The notes under the pieces are model-generated. The model was not told the origin of the DNA and did no database searches. It saw only the letters and a list, made by a program, of their open reading frames with translations. Of a stretch of DNA of 64,000 nucleotides, positions 16,062 through 23,612 are shown in pieces. The translations under genes and the position numbers were made by a program. The stretch covers positions 1 to 64,000 of the forward strand of contig CANEUH010000001.1 in the NCBI GenBank assembly GCA_947441615.1, given 5' to 3'. The stretch's first letter is position 1; every line of letters begins with the position of its first letter. This stretch comes from Bacteriovoracaceae bacterium. GTDB taxonomy: Bacteria; Bdellovibrionota; Bacteriovoracia; Bacteriovoracales; Bacteriovoracaceae.

Positions 16062-16285
16062 TAAATAGCTTTTTTCCAAGTTGTGTTTGGAAGAAGTTTA
16101 TTTTCTTTGCACTTTCTTAAGAAGTCGTTCACTAGAGTTTGATAGGGGATATCCAGTTTTTGACTTAAATCTTTGAAGTACTCAATCACATCATTATCTA
16201 GTCTTATCGTTACGCTCTTTTTAAGCTTATTAATGTAAGGGTTTGGTTTTAATTTCATTTTTTTTAAATCATATTCTTTACGCAT
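16061..16285 (-). CDS. brnA: BrnA-type antitoxin
   Basis: The start is the ATG at 16,285 with a TAGGAG site. The 74-residue protein has KLKKSVTIRLDNDVIEYFKD, then YQTLVNDFLRKCKENK, the ribbon-helix-helix signature of BrnA antitoxins, which bind both operator DNA and BrnT. Its C-terminus ends at the TAATG overlap with the transglycosylase gene. A nearly identical but frameshifted copy lies at 11,153-11,377. Confidence 0.85.
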   Translation of the reverse strand: MRKEYDLKKMKLKPNPYINKLKKSVTIRLDNDVIEYFKDLSQKLDIPYQTLVNDFLRKCKENKLLPNTTWKKAI

Positions 16286-16295
16286 AAATATTCTC

Positions 16296-16574
16296 CTATA
16301 GTTCTTCGAAGTCCTTTTTTTCTTTCTTCGTGGCTTTTCTAGCACTTATGATTCGAATGGTTTCTGTACTCTCTTTGTAAATGTGAACGATAAAAAGAAG
16401 ATTCTCTTTGTGACTATGGCCAATGATGATGAAGCGTTCCTCATCATCAGAGTGATCTGGATCATGCGCCGTTTTTGCGAGAGGATCGTAAAAAACAGTC
16501 ACTGCTTCTTCGAATGAAACTTTATGTTTCTTCAAGTTGAGTTCAGATTTTTTGGGATCCCAGGTAAAGTCCAT
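16296..16574 (-). CDS. brnT: BrnT-type ribonuclease toxin
   Basis: The 92-residue protein matches the BrnT family: MDFTWDPKKSELNLKKHKVS at the N-terminus, AKTAHDPDHSDDEERFIIIG in the middle and IRIISARKATKKEKKDFEE at the end. BrnT is a RelE-fold RNase that inhibits translation. The toxin-first order is normal for brnTA. There is no Shine-Dalgarno sequence, and the predicted transcription start lies at or next to the ATG, so the message may be leaderless. Confidence 0.9.
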   Translation of the reverse strand: MDFTWDPKKSELNLKKHKVSFEEAVTVFYDPLAKTAHDPDHSDDEERFIIIGHSHKENLLFIVHIYKESTETIRIISARKATKKEKKDFEEL

Positions 16575-16579
16575 AATTG

Positions 16580-16608
16580 ATTGTACATATTTTGTATGTA
16601 CAGTTCAA
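16580..16608 (-). promoter_or_regulatory. brnTA promoter with embedded palindromic operator
   Basis: On the minus strand, TTGAAC (-35) and TACAAT (-10) are spaced by exactly 17 bp. Between them lies the perfect palindrome TGTACATA-N5-TATGTACA (16,582-16,602), a very likely BrnA operator. Related TGTAC half-sites occupy the same place in the Phd/ParE promoter at 9,090-9,118. Confidence 0.7.
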
Positions 16609-16681
16609 GGTCACACAATGACTTGAGCATTAGAGGTTTTTGTAATGGTTGAGAATTACGAGCAAAAACGAGCAGGAAAAT

Positions 16682-16710
16682 AAAAAAGCCCTGTAAAAAC
16701 AGGGCTTTAT
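16682..16710 (-). terminator. Terminator downstream of the tRNA genes
   Basis: AAAGCCCTG and CAGGGCTTT pair around TAAAAA with A/T runs on both sides. It lies 7 bp beyond the tRNA-Glu CCA end and would end the tRNA-Lys/tRNA-Glu transcript. Confidence 0.8.
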
Positions 16711-16733
16711 AAAACTTGGTACTCCCAAGGGGA
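16708..16733 (-). repeat. tRNA-side copy of the repeat (3' end of tRNA-Glu)
   Basis: This copy is part of the intact tRNA-Glu gene and its immediate 3' flank. It is the reference for the two displaced copies at 9,008 and 14,808. Confidence 0.75.
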
Positions 16734-16794
16734 TTCGAACCCCTGTTACCGCCGTGAAAAGGCGATGTCCTAGACCGGGCTAGACGATGGGAGC
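16717..16794 (-). tRNA. tRNA-Glu (anticodon TTC)
   Basis: A 78-nt cloverleaf can be drawn. The acceptor stem is GCTCCCA/TGGGAGT with discriminator A and an encoded CCA. The anticodon loop is CTTTTCA (TTC), and the T arm is AGGGGTTCGAATCCCCT. The gene is complete. Its 3' end is repeated at 14,808 and 9,008, so it acts as the integration target of the islands. Confidence 0.95.
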
Positions 16795-16832
16795 GTAACC
16801 GGAAATTGCTCTTTAATTCTTCGTGAAAAAAA

Positions 16833-16909
16833 TGGTGATCTCGCTGCGACTCGAACGCAGGACCCCCTCCTTAAAAGGGAGGTGCTCTAACCAACTGAGC
16901 TACGAGACC
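16833..16909 (-). tRNA. tRNA-Lys (anticodon TTT)
   Basis: A 77-nt gene with acceptor stem GGTCTCG/CGAGATC, an encoded CCA, D arm GCTCAGTTGGTTAGAGC, anticodon loop CTTTTAA (TTT) and T arm CTGCGTTCGAGTCGCAG. It lies 38 bp upstream of tRNA-Glu on the same strand and is probably in one transcript with it. Confidence 0.95.
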
Positions 16910-17057
16910 ACTTTCAAACGAAGGACTACAAATTATTGTTTCCGAAGAATTTTGTCAAATACAAAAAGTCACAAAATGAAGAAATTTTAGGCCCTAAACC
17001 AAGATTTTTTACCTACTTATTAGACAAAAAAGGCGTCATCCATTAGATTCCAGCTCC

Positions 17058-18347
17058 ATGGAAACGAACATGACGAATACGAAAAAAGTGGCCTTTCATA
17101 CTCTTGGGTGTCGATTAAATTTTTCTGAGTCTGGCTCTATCGCTCAGGGGTTTGTCGATCGTGGTTATGAGGTGGTTGAATTCGGGAATGCAGCCGATGT
17201 GGTCTTTTTAAATACATGCACAGTGACCGATGGTGCAGACTCTACTTGTAGAAATCTCATTCGTAAGGCCCAGGCTTCGTCTCCTGAGGCGAAAATTGTC
17301 GTTGCTGGCTGCTATGCTCAAATGGAGTCTGAGAAAATTAAATCCATGCAAGGTGTAGATCTGATCTTAGGAACTTCAGAAAAGTATAAAGTTTTTGATT
17401 ACCTTGATTCAGAAAGTGAAAATCAAATACATATTGATAAGTCTTCTGATTTTTGGGGGGCCGCTACAACGCTGGCCGATTCTCATACCAGAGCTTTTCT
17501 CAAAATTCAGGATGGATGTAACTACGTCTGCTCTTTTTGTATCATTCCTTTTGCTCGTGGTCGCTCGAGAACAATCTCTGTCAGTGACGCCTTAAAAGAA
17601 GCCAAAGAGCTCACCAAAAAAGGTTTTAAAGAAATTGTCTTAACTGGTGTGAATATTGGAGAGTATGAGGCAATAAGCGGGGAGCGATTAACTGATCTCG
17701 TCAAAATGATTGCTGATCTTCCTGAAGTTGAGCGTCTGCGCTTAGGTTCAGTTGAGCCCAACACTATGACTCGTGAGCTTCTCGAAGTTTTAAAGAGTAC
17801 TGGGAAATACCAGGACCACTTCCATATTCCATTACAAAGTGGAAGCGATGACATCCTCTTTTCCATGAGACGAAAATATACTTCAAGTCAGTACAAAGAA
17901 ATTCTCTCGATGGTAAAATCCTACTTCCCTGAAGCGGCATTCGGAGCCGATGTGATCGTGGGTTACCCAGGTGAAACAGAAGAGCAGTTTTTAGAGACAT
18001 TTAATCTATTAAGAACCAATCCAATTACCCACTTTCATGTTTTTCCCTATTCAAAAAGAAAAGGGACAACAGCAGCTAAACTTTCTGATCAAATTCAATC
18101 TGTCGTAAAAAAAGATCGAGTACGAACGCTCATGATGCTTGGTGAAGCAAAGCTCGATGAGTTTTCTCATGAGATGGTAGGAAAAGAAACTCAGGTGCTT
18201 TTCGAATCAGAGGTGGATGGTTTTTGGGAAGGGTACTCATCGAACTATCTTCGAGTGAGAGTAAAGAGCTCTCAACATTTAAAAAATGAAATAAGAAAAG
18301 TTCGGTTAAGTTCGTTAGTTGGTGGAAAGCTAATGGGTGAAATTTAG
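17058..18347 (+). CDS. mtaB: tRNA t6A37 methylthiotransferase MtaB
   Basis: The 429-residue protein is a radical-SAM methylthiotransferase. Three N-terminal cysteines (LGCRLN, NTCTV, AGCYAQ) hold one iron-sulfur cluster and CNYVCSFC (154-161) holds the SAM cluster; a TRAM-like domain ends the protein. HTLGCRLNFSES and the overall length favour MtaB, which makes ms2t6A at position 37 of ANN-decoding tRNAs, over MiaB or RimO. An ATG at 17,070 with a GGAA site is an alternative start. Its end overlaps a small convergent gene by 4 bp. Confidence 0.9.
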   Translation: METNMTNTKKVAFHTLGCRLNFSESGSIAQGFVDRGYEVVEFGNAADVVFLNTCTVTDGADSTCRNLIRKAQASSPEAKIVVAGCYAQMESEKIKSMQGVDLILGTSEKYKVFDYLDSESENQIHIDKSSDFWGAATTLADSHTRAFLKIQDGCNYVCSFCIIPFARGRSRTISVSDALKEAKELTKKGFKEIVLTGVNIGEYEAISGERLTDLVKMIADLPEVERLRLGSVEPNTMTRELLEVLKSTGKYQDHFHIPLQSGSDDILFSMRRKYTSSQYKEILSMVKSYFPEAAFGADVIVGYPGETEEQFLETFNLLRTNPITHFHVFPYSKRKGTTAAKLSDQIQSVVKKDRVRTLMMLGEAKLDEFSHEMVGKETQVLFESEVDGFWEGYSSNYLRVRVKSSQHLKNEIRKVRLSSLVGGKLMGEI

Positions 18348-18523
18348 CAGAAGTGGTTATTGGTAAATGACTTCTCTAAAATCCATTTCCCTGGTTTAGA
18401 ACAAAAAACTTTACCGTTACTCATGATGAGCTCTGGGTCAGTATTTTTAGGGACCGTATCAGTTAAGGCCGCTCTAAAAACAAAATAAAATAAAATTAAC
18501 GAACAAAGTCTAAAAATTTTCAT
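18344..18523 (-). CDS. Small secreted protein of unknown function
   Basis: The ATG at 18,523 follows an AGGG site. It encodes 59 residues beginning with a signal peptide (MKIFRLCSLILFYFVFRAA). The mature part, about 38 residues, has two cysteines (KVFCSKPG and the terminal NNHFC) that could form a disulfide. No family is recognised. The 4-bp convergent overlap with mtaB leaves some doubt. Confidence 0.5.
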   Translation of the reverse strand: MKIFRLCSLILFYFVFRAALTDTVPKNTDPELIMSNGKVFCSKPGKWILEKSFTNNHFC

Positions 18524-18600
18524 AATCATCCCTGATTAATCCATTATTCACGAAATAGGGGCAGCTTCGAAGAGGGTAAGTTTTTCTCCCTCAGAACGAC

Positions 18601-19869
18601 TTAGGAGTATTTCTGACGAAACACCACCTGAGCTCTGTCTGGCCCATAAGCATAGATCCCCACCGGAATACCTAAGCATTCTTGAATGAAATTCATGTAA
18701 GCTTCAAATTCTTTCGATGGCTTACCGGAGGCAAAGTCATCTGTGAAAGGTTTAAATTCTTTATAAAGAGGTTTGGCGTGATAAAGGTTTATTCCTGGAT
18801 AAGCGCAATCCACAACTTTTCCATTCACTTCGTACGCGTAACACACTTTTAGTTCTTTTATGTGACTTAAAATATCGAGCTTGGTTAGAGCAATTGAGGT
18901 TAAATGCGAGCATTTCACCGAGTACCTTAATAGTGGAATATCAAGCCAGCCGCAGCGGCGTTTTCTTCCAGTTGTGGCCCCAAATTCATTACCTTTGGTT
19001 TGGATTTCGTTTCCAATTTCATCAAAAAGTTCTGTCGGAAAAGGACCTTCGCCGACTCTCGTCGTATAGGCCTTAGCGACTCCAATCACTTCTTCAACTC
19101 TTCTTCCAGGAATTCCGGCCCCAGTGTAGATCCCTGCTCCAGCTGTTGAGGAAGATGTCACATAAGGATAAGTTCCATAATCGATATCAAGAAGAATTCC
19201 TTGGGCCCCTTCATAAAGAACTCTTTTTCCTTCAGAGAGCTTTTGATCAATAAGGCTAAATGTATCAGTCACATAATCTTTTAGGGCTTCACCATAACGA
19301 TAGAGTCTTTCGACTTCTTCATCTATCGAGGGAATATCAATGTGGTAAAGATGCTTAAAGAGAATCGCTTTTTCAGCATAACCATTTGAGAGTCTTCGAA
19401 CGAGTGTATCTTTATCCAGAAGATCTTTGACTTTGATCCCGCGACGAGAAACTTTATCCTCATAAGCTGGGCCAATTCCTTTTCCAGTTGTTCCAATTTT
19501 CTCTGGTCCCTGAGACTCACGGGCACCATCAAGGAGTTTATGAAAACTCGTGATGACTGTTGCAGTGGAAGAAATTTTTAGGTTATCAGGAGTGACGTTT
19601 GTCACTCCTTTAATTTTTGAAAGTTCGTTTAAAAAATTCTCCGGCTCAAGCACCACTCCATGGCCAATCACAGACAAACACTTTGGATGTAAAACACCAG
19701 AAGGAATAACGTGAAGAACAGTTTTCTGTCCGTTCACCCAAATCGTATGGCCCGCATTGTGGCCACCTTGGTAGCGAACAACAAGATCACATTGTTCTGC
19801 GAGTAGATCTGTAATTTTTCCTTTACCCTCGTCACCCCACTGGGCACCGATGATGGCCATCGTTTGCAT
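18601..19869 (-). CDS. purA: Adenylosuccinate synthetase
   Basis: The 422-residue enzyme joins IMP and aspartate with GTP to make adenylosuccinate, the first committed step to AMP. Signatures are GAQWGDEGKGKITDLLA at the N-terminus (P-loop), QGGHNAGHT, GTTGKGIGPAYEDK and GATTGRKRRCGWLD. The length is typical. An AGAGGA site precedes the ATG. It is a monocistronic cytoplasmic enzyme here. Confidence 0.97.
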   Translation of the reverse strand: MQTMAIIGAQWGDEGKGKITDLLAEQCDLVVRYQGGHNAGHTIWVNGQKTVLHVIPSGVLHPKCLSVIGHGVVLEPENFLNELSKIKGVTNVTPDNLKISSTATVITSFHKLLDGARESQGPEKIGTTGKGIGPAYEDKVSRRGIKVKDLLDKDTLVRRLSNGYAEKAILFKHLYHIDIPSIDEEVERLYRYGEALKDYVTDTFSLIDQKLSEGKRVLYEGAQGILLDIDYGTYPYVTSSSTAGAGIYTGAGIPGRRVEEVIGVAKAYTTRVGEGPFPTELFDEIGNEIQTKGNEFGATTGRKRRCGWLDIPLLRYSVKCSHLTSIALTKLDILSHIKELKVCYAYEVNGKVVDCAYPGINLYHAKPLYKEFKPFTDDFASGKPSKEFEAYMNFIQECLGIPVGIYAYGPDRAQVVFRQKYS

Positions 19870-19950
19870 AAAATCCTCTCAATTACGGGAAGTAGAAATA
19901 TACTCTGAGTCTTTGTGATTTAGAATCGTTTTCAGGATTTGTTAGATAAA

Positions 19951-19979
19951 TAAAAAAGGGGAGACCGAAGTCTCCCCAA
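19951..19979 (-). terminator. Terminator of the small gene upstream of purA
   Basis: GGGGAGAC and GTCTCCCC pair around CGAA, with a run of T on the minus strand. It follows the gene ending at 20,012 and insulates purA. Confidence 0.85.
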
Positions 19980-20011
19980 CATAACCCCAAACTATCCTGG
20001 GAGGATAAAAT

Positions 20012-20356
20012 TTAGGCTATGGATCGTAATTCAAGCCTACTCTGCAGAGTGTCTAGAACGTTTTGAAACTCTGAAAGGGTTGGAAGATTCCCGAAGTGAG
20101 TGTTTTCATGCATGTTCATGGAAACAAAATCGAAAATTTCCACTGGAGTCGATTTCTCAGCTGCTTTTTGAAAGGCCCTCCAGTTGGATTTTCCAGTTTT
20201 CCGGTAATTGTCAAAAAGGTTTTGAACCATTTCCTCTTTGGTCTTAACCCCAACCCCAATCACCTGTCCGCTTGAGTCCACTTCGAGATACCAAACGCGA
20301 TAATCGTTCTGATGTTTAGGGTGTTGTTTGCTTTCAACTGCAATGGCCAGAAACAT
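20012..20356 (-). CDS. Conserved-looking small protein of unknown function
   Basis: The 114-residue protein starts behind a strong GGGAGG site and ends before a clear terminator, so it is surely expressed. Sequence such as YRVWYLEVDSSGQVIGVGVK followed by KSNWRAFQKAAEKSTP suggests an alpha/beta cytoplasmic protein. No signal peptide, membrane segment or known motif is seen. Confidence 0.7.
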   Translation of the reverse strand: MFLAIAVESKQHPKHQNDYRVWYLEVDSSGQVIGVGVKTKEEMVQNLFDNYRKTGKSNWRAFQKAAEKSTPVEIFDFVSMNMHENTHFGNLPTLSEFQNVLDTLQSRLELRSIA

Positions 20357-20728
20357 AGTGGACCTCCCTCATCTCGATCAAGACTTCATCATCCATGGTG
20401 TCATCTTGATGTGTGTGTTTGGAAGGTCATCCCGTTCTATCCCATCCTAGGATTTTGGATGACCTTTCTAGCATCCTGCTTATCTTAAGTTTCTCTTATG
20501 CCCCTATCTTTGTAATGATCATTTCACTAACATCGACTCATCTGTGTGAGAGTGAAAGTAAGAGTCTAGTAGAGTCAAAAAGGGTCTTGGTCAGTTGCTG
20601 TTGCAAATCTCATCACTTGCCCCGACGCTTCATGGGGGCGTAATAGGACCAAAGCCTGATTAAAATACTTTGAAAGTTTTCTTTGCAAAGATTTTTTATC
20701 AGAGGACAATGATCAGCATAGGAGATTT
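20357..20728. other. Intergenic region before murJ
   Basis: These 372 bases carry the large stem-loop at 20,423-20,466 and an AGGAG ribosome-binding site just before murJ. A 76-codon frame at 20,413-20,643 has no ribosome-binding site and an unlikely composition, so I do not call it a gene. Confidence 0.5.
20423..20466. repeat. 10-bp inverted repeat with a nested palindrome
   Basis: AAGGTCATCC and GGATGACCTT pair perfectly across a 24-nt loop, which itself contains the palindrome ATCCTAGGAT. There is no T tract. It could be an operator or an RNA structure in the murJ leader. Confidence 0.5.
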
Positions 20729-22291
20729 ATGTCCGTTATTCGTTCCACCATAAAAATGGCGATTGCTACTTTCTTTTCAAGAATTTTGGGTCTTGTAAGA
20801 GAGCAGGTGATGGCTGCCTACTTTGGAGCTTCTGGAGTGACGGACGCTTTTCTTGTGGCCTACAGGATTCCAAATTTACTCCGAGATCTTTTCGCAGAGG
20901 GAGCTTTTTCTTCTGCTTTTGTTCCGACCTTTGTAGAGGCGAATCAAAAATCCCAGAATGAGTCTCGAGAGCTCATGTGGTCTCTGTTTTGGTTACTTTT
21001 TTTTATAACGGGAACCATCTCTTTAGGAATCGCGATTTTTGCGCCAGAACTTATCACCATTTTTGCTCCTGCCTTCACCAAGGATCCTGAAAAATTTGCA
21101 ATCACCGTGAATCTGACAAGAATCATGGCGCCTTTTCTCGCCTTTGTTTCTCTTGCCGCTCTTTTTATGGGTGCCTTGAATTCTCTTAAGGTTTTTTTCA
21201 TTCCGGCACTGGCCCCTGCTTCGTACAACGTCATGAGTATTCTGTGTATGATTGGGCTCTCTGGAATTCTCGCCGAAACTGGCCATCATCCGATTTACTC
21301 CCTTGGAATTGGGGCGATGCTGGGTGGATTCATGCAAGCAGCTGTTCAAGTGCCTCTCATTTTTAATAAGGGCTTCAAGCCCTTGTGGCCAAAGAAATTT
21401 TGGACCGAGAGATCAAAAAAAATTGTTAAACTGATTGGACCTGGGCTGATTGGATTTGCAGCGACCCAAGTCAATCTTCTTATTACAACGATTCTAGCAA
21501 CTCCCATTATTGGAGCGACTTCTTGGCTTAATTACAGTTTCCGTTTATTCCAACTTCCAGTTGGGATTCTTTCCGTTTCCATTGGAAACTCAAATCTCGT
21601 GCATTTTTCTGAGGCGTGGAAAAGTGGGGATCAAGAGAAAGCAAAAAATCAACTTAAGCAGAGTTATTATCTCTCGTTTCTAACTGTGATGCCTGCCCTT
21701 GTGATTCTCTATTGTCTCTCAGATGAAGTCGTGAATGTCATTTTTGAGCGCGGACGATTTACCAGGGAGAGTACCATCATGACGGGCGAGGCCCTGAGGA
21801 TGTATGCTTTGGGTTTACCATTTTATGGTCTTTATAAAATTTGGGTACCGACATTTTACGCTCTTGATCGTCAAAAAATACCTGTTATAGCTTCTCTTTT
21901 ATCCATTGCATTCAATATAACTTTTTGTTTAATCCTGACGCCTGTTTTTGGATTTAAAATCCTCGCCCTAGGGACAACCCTGTCTGTTTTAGTAAACTCA
22001 GTGTTTCAAAGTTTAGTCTTAAGAAAAGATTTGGCCCTCCCATGGAGCTTCTTTTTCTCAGGAAGAATTTTTAAAGTCATAGGGGCAACCTTGGGATCAG
22101 CGCTCATTGTTGAGTTTTTCTTAAAAGTGGAATTTTTCTCTCAACCATTCATCACTAAATGTCTTTATTTAGGTGCGCAAATATTTGCTGCCTGTGCTCT
22201 CTATGTGATTATCCTTCTCATTCTAGGTGAGAGGAGTGCGGTCAACGCGCTTCTTTCTAAATTTACAAAAAAGTTTAAGAGATCAAAATAA
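20729..22291 (+). CDS. murJ: Lipid II flippase MurJ
   Basis: The 520-residue polytopic membrane protein matches MurJ/MviN: FFSRILGLVREQVMAAYFGA at the N-terminus, DAFLVAYRIPNLLRDLFAEG, then AFVPTF. About 14 hydrophobic segments span the length. It moves lipid-linked peptidoglycan precursor across the inner membrane and is essential in most bacteria. An AGGAG site precedes the ATG. It is followed by a separate small gene. Confidence 0.96.
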   Translation: MSVIRSTIKMAIATFFSRILGLVREQVMAAYFGASGVTDAFLVAYRIPNLLRDLFAEGAFSSAFVPTFVEANQKSQNESRELMWSLFWLLFFITGTISLGIAIFAPELITIFAPAFTKDPEKFAITVNLTRIMAPFLAFVSLAALFMGALNSLKVFFIPALAPASYNVMSILCMIGLSGILAETGHHPIYSLGIGAMLGGFMQAAVQVPLIFNKGFKPLWPKKFWTERSKKIVKLIGPGLIGFAATQVNLLITTILATPIIGATSWLNYSFRLFQLPVGILSVSIGNSNLVHFSEAWKSGDQEKAKNQLKQSYYLSFLTVMPALVILYCLSDEVVNVIFERGRFTRESTIMTGEALRMYALGLPFYGLYKIWVPTFYALDRQKIPVIASLLSIAFNITFCLILTPVFGFKILALGTTLSVLVNSVFQSLVLRKDLALPWSFFFSGRIFKVIGATLGSALIVEFFLKVEFFSQPFITKCLYLGAQIFAACALYVIILLILGERSAVNALLSKFTKKFKRSK

Positions 22292-22366
22292 ATCAACGCT
22301 TTATCTTGTATCAGACTCGCTTTTTAGTTATCCTGTTAGAGAAATACCTATTTAAGGACGTTTTTA

Positions 22367-22810
22367 ATGAAAACAGATTTTGAAACGCTTAAAGCGCTCT
22401 CAACGTATACGATCAATCACTTAAAGCAAGCTGAAATGATCGAGTTCGCTGCTGATGCTCGCGCCGATTTAATAGAAGCTCTTGCTACAGAGTATGGTGT
22501 GAGTTTTGCGACCGACGAGAACATTAAAGAACAGGCGATTGAAGAAGTTGAAGAAAAGTTCGGTGATGATATTCCTGGCGACATAACTGAAACAGAAATG
22601 TTTAACCATGCTCGTAAGGAAATCATTAAGTCTTTTAATGGTGAGAACATTGGTGGACTTTACCTTATGGAGTCTCTTCACAATATTGCTATTCGTGTGA
22701 AGAATTTCCTTCTCTCAAATGATCTGATTGAAGATGTTTTTGCAACAGATGAAGAGATCATTGATTTTATTATTGATAAAATTCGCGGATTTGCGCCTAA
22801 GCGTAATTAG
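22367..22810 (+). CDS. Small acidic protein, possibly DUF507-like
   Basis: The 147-residue protein is helical and acidic. It appears to contain two related halves: TYTINHLKQAEMIEFAADAR near the start and IAIRVKNFLLSNDLIEDVFA near the end. The I...L...LIE pattern followed by a charged helix recalls the DUF507 family, but the match is by eye only. It lies 75 bp after murJ and could be co-transcribed. Confidence 0.65.
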   Translation: MKTDFETLKALSTYTINHLKQAEMIEFAADARADLIEALATEYGVSFATDENIKEQAIEEVEEKFGDDIPGDITETEMFNHARKEIIKSFNGENIGGLYLMESLHNIAIRVKNFLLSNDLIEDVFATDEEIIDFIIDKIRGFAPKRN

Positions 22811-22821
22811 TCTTGAAAGAG

Positions 22822-23406
22822 CTAAGATTCACGGATGAAACTTAGCTCTGAGAGACCTTCTTCAAAGTACGGTCCTTCCACTAGTCCATTTAATACCGAA
22901 CTCCAGCTCTCAAAGATAAAGTAACCCTGACCATTCAGTGCTCTCATCATATAGATGTCGTAATAGATTCTATCGACTACATTCTGAGAAGCTTTCCCTT
23001 CCACGCGGATGATTTCTTGAAAGTACTCTTGAATCTCAGAGTCTCTAAATAAAACCCGAGAATCCGTTTCAAAAGTCACATCCATATCGAATTCAATTTT
23101 TTCTAAGTTGAGTTTTTCCTCTAATAAGTCGGGCATCGATTTATTTTCGTGATCTGGAAAATAAGAAAAGATCGCATGCCAATCATAGCGAGTGTCGGTT
23201 CGCTCAAAGCGAATGTCAGTAGGGGACTCTTTGACGATGGTCCACCAGTTGGGGATCATGAGGGAGAGTTTTCCGAAGCGCACTTCATAGGACTCATCCT
23301 TAAAAGTCGACTTCTCTTCTCCAATAATTTTCATGGTGTAGATCGCTCCTCCTATAAAAAGAAGAAGAATCGCCCATTCCCAAAAGTGATTGATAAAAAT
23401 ATCCAT
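22822..23406 (-). CDS. Membrane-anchored protein of unknown function
   Basis: The 194-residue protein has one N-terminal membrane helix (FWEWAILLLFIGGAIYTM) and a soluble domain of mixed alpha/beta character with LMIPNWWTIVKESPTDIRFE. It is probably tethered to the inner membrane. No known motif is visible. It converges on the gene at 22,367. Confidence 0.7.
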   Translation of the reverse strand: MDIFINHFWEWAILLLFIGGAIYTMKIIGEEKSTFKDESYEVRFGKLSLMIPNWWTIVKESPTDIRFERTDTRYDWHAIFSYFPDHENKSMPDLLEEKLNLEKIEFDMDVTFETDSRVLFRDSEIQEYFQEIIRVEGKASQNVVDRIYYDIYMMRALNGQGYFIFESWSSVLNGLVEGPYFEEGLSELSFIRES

Positions 23407-23457
23407 AACGCCCTGAGATTACATGAAAAGGGAGGAACTTACTAGATGTCGTAAAAC

Positions 23458-23485
23458 TAAAGTTTTTGAGGGCTTTCTCCGATAA
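23458..23485 (+). promoter_or_regulatory. Sigma-28 (FliA)-like promoter
   Basis: TAAAGTTT (23,458-23,465) and TCCGATAA (23,478-23,485) match the flagellar sigma-28 consensus (TAAAGTTT, about 11 bp, GCCGATAA), with a 12-bp spacer and one mismatch. It would give a leader of about 120 nt for the glycine-rich protein gene. A fliA gene is present at 44,900. Confidence 0.5.
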
Positions 23486-23612
23486 ATAAACGATTGTGGA
23501 CTTAAAAGTTGGACATTTTTGCCTAACATAGTCCCAATCTGATCAAGTGTTATGATGATAAGTAGGAAATCTTTCTCTTCTTATGAAGAGATTTAATATT
23601 GGGTAGGACAAC

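Noticed and set aside
20413-20643. 76-codon frame before murJ
   Set aside because: It runs through the stem-loop, has no ribosome-binding site and has an implausible sequence.
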